In this document: in pieces, positions 1 to 6,951 of the stretch
Layout: the number at the start of each line of letters is the position of its first letter
How positions within the stretch are numbered: position 1 is the first letter of the stretch
Assembly (NCBI GenBank): GCA_002395225.1
Contig: DGWH01000107.1
Span: 1 to 14,464, forward strand
Source of the DNA: Christensenella sp. UBA4263
Lineage (GTDB): Bacteria; Bacillota; Clostridia; Christensenellales; Aristaeellaceae
Direction: 5' to 3'
Length of the DNA: 14,464 bases
The notes under the pieces: generated by a model
The model's input: only the letters and a program-made list of their open reading frames with translations
Database searches by the model: none
What the model was told of the DNA's origin: nothing
Position numbers and translations under genes: made by a program

Positions 1-1223
1 CGCCGAGCCCGACGCCAACGGTCAAGCCGACGGCGACACCGAGACCGACGCCGACGGTTAAACCGACGGCGACACCGAGCCCGACACCAACAGTCAAGCC
101 GACGGCAACGCCGAAACCGACACCGACGGCAAGACCGACGGCGACACCGAAACCGACACCGACCGTTAAACCGACAGCAACACCGGGTCTGACAAAGACA
201 GGAAAGCTGACGGCAACACCGGAAAAAGCAGTTGAATCGGTTCAGTCATTGCCTTCATCAGGCATTACGGCTATCGATTCTGTCAAAGGCCTTTCAGCAG
301 CAGAGGTCAAGGAGACAGAGATCACGCTTGCATGGGAAATGGTGGAAGGTGCAGAGTTCTATGAGGCAAGCATAAAAGAGAGCGAAGATCAAGAAGATGG
401 ATGGGATACAATCCGGGTCAGGTATCCGGAGGTCACATTCTCAGGACTGACGAAAAATACAAAGTATGATTTCAAGGTTTGTGCAGGAGCCGGTGAGCGC
501 TACTCACGTGAAGCATTCTTACTGAACTGCAGCACGGGTGGTGCGGAGACAGACAGCAAAGATGGAAAAGCATCATCCTCAGCAAAGCACGGGCGTCTCG
601 AGGATCTGCCGGTAACCATTGTCACAACGAGGTCAAAGATTCTGCTGCGGCCTGAACCGAATGAAAACGGGAAAAATGGTCCGGATAATGTGGGCCCGGA
701 TGAAATACTCAGTATTTTCGGCATATATAAAGATTCACGTTCCGGTGCGTGGTATGTTCGTATCAGTCAGAAGGCCCTTCAGCTGACAAACAAGAATGAA
801 TCTGCCGGGATCAAGTTTGTCCAGGGATACGTTCCGATCAAATATACGGACCTGAAGGATCTGAGTGAAGACGAATTAAAACGCATTCATGAAGAGGCCA
901 TTGCCGTCGGAGCATCAGAAACGGAAATCCTGGATGATGTTTACAACGGAGATAAGCCGCTTCCGGCCATTGCAAAAGTAATCGGACGTGATATCAACCT
1001 GAGAACACTTCCGGGAAGTGCCGGAGAGAAATCCAAATCGGTTGTAAAAGGCGGCACGGATGTAGATGTGCTGGAGCTTATTCTTGGAGATGATGACCAG
1101 TATTACATTTCTGTTCGTGCAAATATTGTAACGAATCCGAACATGGAGGACGAAAAAACGGTAACGGCAACAGGTTATATGCTTGTGAAATATACCGATC
1201 TCGTGGACCGTGTAAAGTACTGA
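1..1223 (+). CDS. Surface/secreted protein with Pro-Thr repeat linker, FN3-like and two SH3-like domains (5' truncated)
   Basis: The reading frame is open from the window edge (first full codon at 3) to TGA at 1221-1223, so the N-terminus, including any signal peptide, lies outside. About 406 residues are visible. They begin with a 12-residue Pro/Thr/Lys repeat (to about 218), a typical extended wall-spanning linker. A fibronectin type III-like domain follows (about 276-530, with WEMVEGAEFYEASI and the FN3-type ending LTKNTKYDFKV). Two bacterial SH3-like stretches come next (about 606-870 and 954-1215, with KILLRPEP and INLRTLPG strands). Each ends in a similar VPIKYTDL or MLVKYTDL segment, which suggests internal duplication. 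SH3-like domains often bind peptidoglycan, so an envelope-associated role is inferred; no catalytic motif is visible. A terminator hairpin follows directly. A TTG at 249 is only an internal codon. Coding status is certain; the function is not known. Confidence 0.85.
   Translation, partial: PSPTPTVKPTATPRPTPTVKPTATPSPTPTVKPTATPKPTPTARPTATPKPTPTVKPTATPGLTKTGKLTATPEKAVESVQSLPSSGITAIDSVKGLSAAEVKETEITLAWEMVEGAEFYEASIKESEDQEDGWDTIRVRYPEVTFSGLTKNTKYDFKVCAGAGERYSREAFLLNCSTGGAETDSKDGKASSSAKHGRLEDLPVTIVTTRSKILLRPEPNENGKNGPDNVGPDEILSIFGIYKDSRSGAWYVRISQKALQLTNKNESAGIKFVQGYVPIKYTDLKDLSEDELKRIHEEAIAVGASETEILDDVYNGDKPLPAIAKVIGRDINLRTLPGSAGEKSKSVVKGGTDVDVLELILGDDDQYYISVRANIVTNPNMEDEKTVTATGYMLVKYTDLVDRVKY
3..218 (+). 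repeat. Tandem 36-bp in-frame repeat encoding a Pro/Thr linker
   Basis: Five near-identical 36-base units (3-38, 39-74, 75-110, 111-146, 147-182) and a sixth decayed unit (183-218) each encode 12 residues of the pattern PxPTPTVKPTAT. Variation is mostly at the second residue (S, R, S, K, K) and at V-to-A and K-to-R in unit four. The decayed unit reads PGLTKTGKLTAT and grades into unique sequence. The array begins at or before the window edge, so the total copy number is unknown. Such arrays expand and contract by slippage or recombination and form extended, possibly O-glycosylated, spacers. Confidence 0.92.
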
Positions 1224-1270
1224 GACCCCTTTGCCGGACGGCGATGATTCGACAAATACACCGCAATATG

Positions 1271-1309
1271 AGACAAAGCTCCCTTTTTAGGGAGCTTTGT
1301 CTGTTTTAT
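1271..1309 (+). terminator. Rho-independent terminator of the FN3/SH3 protein gene
   Basis: A perfect 13-bp stem (1271-1283 with 1290-1302) with a six-base loop lies 47 bases after the stop codon and is followed by a short T-rich run (GTTTTAT). The left arm is AGACAAAGCTCCC. The minus-strand decarboxylase gene ends at 1409 and points towards this hairpin, so it may also stop leftward transcription. On that strand no U-tract follows the stem. Confidence 0.75.
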
Positions 1310-1408
1310 GGATGTTGCTTTATTGACGATGTCACTGGATTTCGTGATCTATGTGCAGATGAACGCTTTTCCTCGCTGTTTATATTCCGGGGAATGCAGC
1401 TGTACCAT

Positions 1409-2602
1409 TCATTTTTTGACTGGTTCCTGCAGGGTATTCATTTTCCAGCTGTCAAGAGACGGTCTGACCTGAGTGAACCCGGATGCGGACAGAAGGAGAA
1501 TGGCAGGCATCTTTCTGCTGAGAAACAGGGCAGGCGCCTCTGTGACGGAATACGCACCGCAGTCATGGAAGGCGAGTATATCGCCGATTTCGAGGTTTTT
1601 GGTGTTGTATGAACGCACGAGAATATCTGCCGTGGTACAAAGTGATCCGCACAGCATCCAGGATGCTTCGGTTCCCTGTGCATCGGGTTCTTTTGCGGGA
1701 ATCCGCGTGATTTCAGGAATCCGCATTCCCATGCTTCCCCCATAATAGTTGAGGTGATGAATTCCGCCATCCAGGATCGCGTAGGCCTGTCCCTTATTGA
1801 TTTTTGTATCCTGGACGGTGGTGAGAAATGTCCCGCAGGACGAGGCAAAGAAACGGCCCATCTCAATCGTCAGCTGAACCTGTTCTGCCAGATGAGCAAG
1901 GTCCGGAGCGAGTTCACGGACAGGAGCCAGGGTATCGCTTCGGTCCTCGTTGATGAAGTAGGGATAATACAGACCTGTACCGTATTCGATTTTCCGGACA
2001 GTGAAGCCAAAGGCTTCCCGGAGATGCGTACAGATGTCAGAAAGATACAGGAGTTCTTTTCGCTGGTCCTGCAGCTTCTTTCGCTGTGTTCCGGAGAAGT
2101 AATGAATGCCTTCAATCTGAAGATGCGGAAGCTGTGCCCGGCTGGCAATCACGTGCTCGAGATCCGAGAGATCCATGCCAAACTGAGAACCGGCCGTGAG
2201 GCGGAGGAGGACCGGAAGGGTCAGTCTGTGCCTGGCGGCTGCCGCCTCAAGAAGTGTTACATGCAGGAGGGATTCGCAGGTGAACAGGCGTACGCCGTAT
2301 TCAATGGCGCGTTCGATATCCGGGGCGGTTTTGCTGACGCCGGACAGAAGGATGTGCGAGGGATCGATGCTGTTATGGATACAGATTTCCAGCTCACCCG
2401 GGGAGCAGACCTCAAGCAGCCCGATGGATTTGTCCATGGAGGAGACCAGAAACGGGTTGGCCTTTATGGAATAGCACAGCCCGACAGAGGCCGGAAGGAT
2501 GTTCCGAATGGCGCTGACCCGGCTTTCCAGTTCGGGAAGATCAAAAACATAGGCGGGGGTACCGTAGGTTTGGGCAATCTGCTGCAGCACTGCCGTGTTC
2601 AT
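1409..2602 (-). CDS. Type III PLP-dependent decarboxylase (DapDC/ODC/BtrK-like fold)
   Basis: A 397-residue protein, close to the usual length for fold-type III basic or acyl-bound amino-acid decarboxylases. Visible landmarks in family order: YSIKANP, with K47 as the Schiff-base lysine; SPGELEI; IHYFSGTQ, matching the HIGSQ-type phosphate-binding region; a glycine-poor YGTGLYYPYF loop; EMGRFF, corresponding to EPGR; CGSLCTTADIL, with C322 as the active-site cysteine given by the partner subunit; and CGAYS near the C-terminus. The LCTTAD form resembles enzymes such as BtrK, which decarboxylate carrier-bound substrates, more than classic LysA; this is from memory of the family. The start ATG overlaps the ligase stop codon as ATGA, so translation is probably coupled. 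It is the last gene of the operon. The substrate is unknown, and nothing here supports assigning it as the lysine-biosynthetic lysA. Confidence 0.88.
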   Translation of the reverse strand: MNTAVLQQIAQTYGTPAYVFDLPELESRVSAIRNILPASVGLCYSIKANPFLVSSMDKSIGLLEVCSPGELEICIHNSIDPSHILLSGVSKTAPDIERAIEYGVRLFTCESLLHVTLLEAAAARHRLTLPVLLRLTAGSQFGMDLSDLEHVIASRAQLPHLQIEGIHYFSGTQRKKLQDQRKELLYLSDICTHLREAFGFTVRKIEYGTGLYYPYFINEDRSDTLAPVRELAPDLAHLAEQVQLTIEMGRFFASSCGTFLTTVQDTKINKGQAYAILDGGIHHLNYYGGSMGMRIPEITRIPAKEPDAQGTEASWMLCGSLCTTADILVRSYNTKNLEIGDILAFHDCGAYSVTEAPALFLSRKMPAILLLSASGFTQVRPSLDSWKMNTLQEPVKK

Positions 2603-4134
2603 CCGCGTTTGCCTCCCTTTTTCTCGAGATAGGACTGCATCAGCGCCTGACGGTCGATCTTTCCGTTTTTATTGAGCGGCATGCTTTCGACGAAAACGTA
2701 GATGTTCGGAATCATGTACTCCGGCAGTGAAACGCGCAGCGCTTCCGAAATGGCCACTTTATCCTGAACGGCACTGGTAAGGAAGGCAAGAATCTTGCTT
2801 TTTTCGTGATAATACAGACAGACGGCACGATCAATGCCATCGACTGCCGAAAGCTGTGTTTCAATCTCGCCCAGTTCAATGCGGTGACCCATGTGTTTTA
2901 CCTGGAAGTCTTTCCGGCTGGTGTAGACGATTTCGCCTCTTTCGTTGATTCTGGCCAGATCGCCGGTCCGGTAGATGATCTCGTTCCAGGCCGTGTTCAG
3001 CGGGTTCTGAACAAAGGCGGCAGCCGTGCGCTCCGGATTGCGCAGATAACCCAGACCGACACAGGAGCCGGAGACGCAGATCTCGCCGGATGCACCGGAT
3101 TCGGTTACCTCGTGATCCTGTTCATCCAGCAGGAATACACGCTCATTCGGGAAGGGGATACCAATGGGCAGGGCTTCATTTTCAGCAAATTCACGGTCGA
3201 CAATATAGTACGTGCAGTTGCAGGTGATCTCTGTGGGACCGTACAGGTTGACGTAGGTACAATCCGGCAGTGCGCGCTTCAGTTTGTTCAGGTGCTTGAT
3301 GGGCATGGCTTCCCCTGAGAAGAGGATCATCCGGAGCCTGTCCGGTGTCCGGTACTGGAGAGCATTCATGGTGGTCAGGAAGCAGAGGGCACTGACGGCC
3401 CAGACCATGACGGTGACATGATGATCACACAGGTAATCCATGAGGACAACCGGCTGGGTGAAATAGGGCGTGGGGACGATCAGGACCTCTGCACCGGTCA
3501 TGATGCCGCTGTAAATATCCTTGACGGATACATCAAAGTCAAAAGGCGCCTGGTTGGCCAGAACATCCTCATGGGTAATGCCAAAGATGCGGGTAAAATC
3601 GGGAATGAAGTCAATGACATTGCGGTGGCTGATGACGACTCCCTTTGGCGTGCCGGTAGAGCCGGAGGTGAAGTTGACGTACAGGGGATCAATATCCAGC
3701 ATGCCGGCGCGTCTTTGTGCCAGCGGTTCGGGAGTTTCCGGCGCGGCCAGAAGGTCATCGATCAGCAGCACCGGACCGCCGTACCCGAATTCACGCAGCG
3801 CATTCAGGTGCTCTGAATCCGTAACGACAAGCGGGGTCTGCGTGGTTTCAATGATGGAAAGAATCCTGGGCCCCGGGTGCCGGAGATTCAGCTGGGAATA
3901 GGCACAGCCGGCATACACGGCACCAAAGAAACTGCAGATCGTTCTGACGGATTTATCCATATAGAAACAGATGATGGAGCGGGGCTGGACATGGGGAATC
4001 AGCCCTGATGCGATCCGTCTGACCGAGATGAGCAGGTCACGAAATGAGATCGACTGCTGAGGATCTGTAAAGGCGGTCTGCTCAGGAAAAAGGGATGCGG
4101 TGGCATCCAGATAATCAGGAATAAGGCGTTTCAA
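2599..4134 (-). CDS. AMP-forming amino-acid-activating ligase, DltA-like adenylation domain protein
   Basis: A 511-residue stand-alone adenylation enzyme of the ANL superfamily, the size of DltA (D-alanine--carrier protein ligase). Core motifs are all present: A3 TSGSTGTPKG (156-165), A4 FDFDVSVKD with D201, A5 NLYGPTE (296-302), A7 YRTGD (388-392), A8 SRKDFQVK (406-413) and A10 NKNGKID with catalytic K492. It should form an aminoacyl-adenylate and load a phosphopantetheine thiol. The FDFDVSVKDIY segment and overall layout are most like DltA, but the DltA segment FLFCGE is here ILFSGE (S273), so D-alanine specificity should not be assumed. No carrier domain is fused. The start codon is TTG at 4134, chosen because GGAAAGGAG precedes it by about seven bases and no ATG or GTG fits. 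It is coupled downstream to the decarboxylase by a 4-base overlap and lies 26 bases after the SGNH gene. Confidence 0.9.
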   Translation of the reverse strand: MKRLIPDYLDATASLFPEQTAFTDPQQSISFRDLLISVRRIASGLIPHVQPRSIICFYMDKSVRTICSFFGAVYAGCAYSQLNLRHPGPRILSIIETTQTPLVVTDSEHLNALREFGYGGPVLLIDDLLAAPETPEPLAQRRAGMLDIDPLYVNFTSGSTGTPKGVVISHRNVIDFIPDFTRIFGITHEDVLANQAPFDFDVSVKDIYSGIMTGAEVLIVPTPYFTQPVVLMDYLCDHHVTVMVWAVSALCFLTTMNALQYRTPDRLRMILFSGEAMPIKHLNKLKRALPDCTYVNLYGPTEITCNCTYYIVDREFAENEALPIGIPFPNERVFLLDEQDHEVTESGASGEICVSGSCVGLGYLRNPERTAAAFVQNPLNTAWNEIIYRTGDLARINERGEIVYTSRKDFQVKHMGHRIELGEIETQLSAVDGIDRAVCLYYHEKSKILAFLTSAVQDKVAISEALRVSLPEYMIPNIYVFVESMPLNKNGKIDRQALMQSYLEKKGGKRG

Positions 4135-4160
4135 GCGATTGCTCCTTTCCGGGCCAAGTG

Positions 4161-5546
4161 TTAATACTCAAAGGTACGCATTCTTCTGGCAAAATCGAAG
4201 TCTGCCGGATAATCGAAATAGGTATCCGGATCCTGCTCCTCACCCTGAATGCGGGCGTATACCCGAAGATTCCCGGTGCCGGGATAAGCGGTATGCAGCA
4301 CCGGATCCTCGCCGTAATCCCGCAGGAGGGTTTCGTTTCCGTCTGCATCCAGATAGACAAAACGGTATTCCGGACTGGAATGCCAGTCGATGTTGCAGTC
4401 TGCTTTGAAGGTGTCCTTTCCATCGGGCCACAGCCAGGTGTTGGTGATGCCGTGCAGGGAATCCAGATACTGCCAGTCATTTCCGTAGAAGAGACCGGAT
4501 ACATCCTCGCCGTTTTTCACGGCGTTGAACACACGGCAGAAAGACTTTGTAAAGAGGTCAGAGCCCTCGCCGGACATGTGATAGACGTCAAAGAAATACT
4601 CATCCAGACAGGGCATAAGCTCGGGCCTGGCGTACTGGAAGTTAAAGCAGGGAATGCTTTCTTCCTGACAGAACCGCATGAGAGACTGACAGTAGGGAAG
4701 ATACGAGGGAGTGGCCAGCGTGTGGCTGGTATGCTCGGGCGTGATGATGATCATCAGTCTGGCACCGTATTCCTCTTCCACGATTTTCCGGTACATCCGC
4801 AGAAGGGTTACGGTATCATCCAGGAGCGGATAGTAGTTTCCGACATTGTCCTCGCGGTACATGAGAACGCGCAGGTCACTGTTCAGGCTCTCCGGGTCCG
4901 GAGCATGGCGCACATAACCGGAGCCCATGTAGGTTTCCTTCGGATTGAGACAGTCGGCATACTTTATCATGGCACCGGCGGCATCCCGTTTGGTATGCAG
5001 GGTTTTCAGAATGCCGCGGATGGACTTGGGGAACATCTTGCGCGGAATGAACGCGCGGTCAATATAGGCATGGTCAATCCTGGAGGCATTCAGATAGTAT
5101 TCAAGGAGCGTGTCCGTGCCGGTGAGGAACGGGGCCATCCGGCATTCAGCCTCAATGGATTCCTTGGCGGTGTTCAGTGCATACGGTTCAAGAACCAGCA
5201 CGATCCACTTCGGATGACTGGTCTTATACATTTCCCGCGTCATGGCCAGATCACCCGGAATCAGGGCGCTGTGGATGGCACAGTTGAAGGCAGTGAGCCC
5301 GGTTTCCTCTTTCACGATCTCCGGATTCATATGGTAAAGCACAACGGATGAACCAACAAAGGCGAGCTCAATGTCATCCCGTGCCTGCATTTCCCGAACG
5401 GTCGAACCGGAAATCAGGTCGGTTTCAATCAGGTTGTGGTTGGCAAAGTACAAAAAGAGCAGAAAACAGACAAGAAACAGAAAGGCGCGAATGAATCCTT
5501 TTCGATTGCGTGTCTTTCTGTCCGCTTCAGTTGACGGTTTGTTCAC
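4161..5546 (-). CDS. Membrane-anchored SGNH/DltD-like protein B
   Basis: About 461 residues from a GTG start at 5546. I prefer this to the ATG at 5591 because TTTGGAGG stands five bases before the GTG; the longer form would overlap the upstream gene by 65 bases instead of 20. The N-terminus is basic (KTRNRK), followed by one membrane helix (about residues 18-35), leaving the rest outside the cell. A GSS motif (G65-S66-S67) supplies the nucleophilic serine, and DVYH (D320, H323) gives the Asp-x-x-His pair expected of SGNH and DltD-type acyltransfer enzymes. The C-terminal third (after about residue 350) is a separate beta-rich segment of unknown role. It is a clear paralogue of the gene just upstream: shared FVGSSVV, NPEI, EETG, IVLVLEP and IEAE blocks at matching positions. 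Its likely role is moving the acyl group from the MBOAT onto an extracellular polymer. Confidence 0.85.
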   Translation of the reverse strand: MNKPSTEADRKTRNRKGFIRAFLFLVCFLLFLYFANHNLIETDLISGSTVREMQARDDIELAFVGSSVVLYHMNPEIVKEETGLTAFNCAIHSALIPGDLAMTREMYKTSHPKWIVLVLEPYALNTAKESIEAECRMAPFLTGTDTLLEYYLNASRIDHAYIDRAFIPRKMFPKSIRGILKTLHTKRDAAGAMIKYADCLNPKETYMGSGYVRHAPDPESLNSDLRVLMYREDNVGNYYPLLDDTVTLLRMYRKIVEEEYGARLMIIITPEHTSHTLATPSYLPYCQSLMRFCQEESIPCFNFQYARPELMPCLDEYFFDVYHMSGEGSDLFTKSFCRVFNAVKNGEDVSGLFYGNDWQYLDSLHGITNTWLWPDGKDTFKADCNIDWHSSPEYRFVYLDADGNETLLRDYGEDPVLHTAYPGTGNLRVYARIQGEEQDPDTYFDYPADFDFARRMRTFEY

Positions 5547-6948
5547 GGATTCCTCCAAAGAAAAAATGATCAGATGATTCGGGAAAGTCATTTGAAACCG
5601 GGGGCAGGCTGGAATTGTTCTGCAGCCGGGCGTAGACGCGAAGATGCGCCGGCACCTCCGAACGGTTCAGAACGAGCATGCCATTTGGCCGGTACTCCGT
5701 CAGGAAAGTTTCGCTGCCGTCACTGCCGACGGCGGCAAAGGCATACAGCGGGATGGCGCCGGGCAGGTGATTGGTGTTGGCCAGAAACAGGACCTGATCC
5801 TCCTGCAGCACCGGCAGGTCCCCAGGTGCCTGCTCCCAGGAATAATTCCACTGTCCCTCATAACGGTCAATCCAGACGTTGGGAAGCGGATTCAGACTCA
5901 GAAGGAAGGGCCACTTATCCGGATAAAACAGCGGCGAGATGTCCTGCTCCTCTGAGAGGAGGCGCAGGCAGCGGCCCAGGGCATGCGAGAACAGGTCCAC
6001 ACCATCTCCGCCGAAATGATACGGATCATAGTAGTAGGGATCGAGAGAGGGAAGAAGGTCGGGGCCTGCCATGCCGAAGTTGATAAACGGAATATTCTCC
6101 TCCGCACAGAAGCGTTCAAGGCTCAGACTGTAACCCAGAATTCCGGGGGAGGACAGGTAGGCGGCGCTGATATTCGGAAAGAGCAGAATCAGCAGATGTG
6201 AGCCGTGCATCCTTGTCAGGTCGCGGTACTGTTTCAGAAGGGAAACAGTTTCCGGCCGGATGGAATAGTCACTGACTGGCGGTTCGCGGCGGAATGCCTG
6301 GCGCAGGACTTTCTCGGGACAGGGCTCTGTCGAAAAGCGGACAAATCCCCGTGTTTCATAGTGCCCGGCCCGGTCTTTCTGACTGACCGGCGCCGGATCA
6401 ATCCTCTGAGGGCAAAGATGCATGGACAGTGTCCGGAACATTTCCGTTACGGACCGTATGGGAAAGGTGCGGTAGAGAAAGAGCCGGTCCAGATACCGGT
6501 GATCCTGCTGAACCAGCGTCCGGTAATAGTGCAGGCGCGTATCCATTCCCTGCAGATAGGGCATCAGGATATTTTCAGCTTCAATGTCCTCTTCATCTGC
6601 CTCAAACAGGGAAGGCTCCAGAACCAGCACGATCGTCTCCGGCCGGCAGCTTCTGTACAGATCCTCCGTGAGAGCAATGGCTCCCGGCAGGGACAGACAG
6701 GGGATGCCGGCATTCATGGCCAGCTTTCCGGTTTCCTCACGCAGGATTTCAGGGTTAATGTGGTTGCGGACGACAGAGGAACCGACGAAAACAAGCTCGG
6801 CATCCGGCGTATGGCGAAGATCCTGCAGAGTGAGTACCGCAAAGGTATCCGGCCGGACAAAAATCCAGTTTCCGGCAAAAGCCAGCAGCAGGAAGAGAAT
6901 CAGAAAGACAAGCAAACGCAGAAAACGCTTTAACAGAAAGACATGCAT
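5527..6948 (-). CDS. Membrane-anchored SGNH/DltD-like protein A
   Basis: 473 residues, with an N-terminal hydrophobic helix (about residues 9-31, rich in Leu/Phe) after a short basic start, so probably a signal anchor with the catalytic part outside. The SGNH features are G56-S57-S58 and D308-P-Y-H311. Sequence blocks NPEILREETG and IVLVLEP match protein B, showing tandem duplication with strong divergence. The ATG at 6948 lies three bases beyond the MBOAT stop codon. I see no good ribosome binding site before it, so translation probably depends on coupling with the MBOAT. The 3' end overlaps the downstream SGNH gene by 20 bases. It should partner the MBOAT in delivering an acyl or aminoacyl group to a glycopolymer. 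The alternative of a hydrolase or esterase acting on the same substituent cannot be excluded. Confidence 0.84.
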   Translation of the reverse strand: MHVFLLKRFLRLLVFLILFLLLAFAGNWIFVRPDTFAVLTLQDLRHTPDAELVFVGSSVVRNHINPEILREETGKLAMNAGIPCLSLPGAIALTEDLYRSCRPETIVLVLEPSLFEADEEDIEAENILMPYLQGMDTRLHYYRTLVQQDHRYLDRLFLYRTFPIRSVTEMFRTLSMHLCPQRIDPAPVSQKDRAGHYETRGFVRFSTEPCPEKVLRQAFRREPPVSDYSIRPETVSLLKQYRDLTRMHGSHLLILLFPNISAAYLSSPGILGYSLSLERFCAEENIPFINFGMAGPDLLPSLDPYYYDPYHFGGDGVDLFSHALGRCLRLLSEEQDISPLFYPDKWPFLLSLNPLPNVWIDRYEGQWNYSWEQAPGDLPVLQEDQVLFLANTNHLPGAIPLYAFAAVGSDGSETFLTEYRPNGMLVLNRSEVPAHLRVYARLQNNSSLPPVSNDFPESSDHFFFGGIREQTVN

Positions 6949-6951
6949 GAA

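Noticed and set aside
3..218. CRISPR-like regular repeat
   Set aside because: Units are directly adjacent without spacers, keep the reading frame and encode a Pro/Thr linker.
1754..2632. 292-codon open frame on the plus strand opposite the decarboxylase and ligase end
   Set aside because: It lies antisense to genes with clear family motifs, shows no domain logic and has no ribosome binding site context; a codon-bias shadow.
4158..5351. 397-codon open frame on the plus strand opposite SGNH protein B
   Set aside because: Antisense shadow of a gene with SGNH motifs, a membrane anchor and a paralogue next door.
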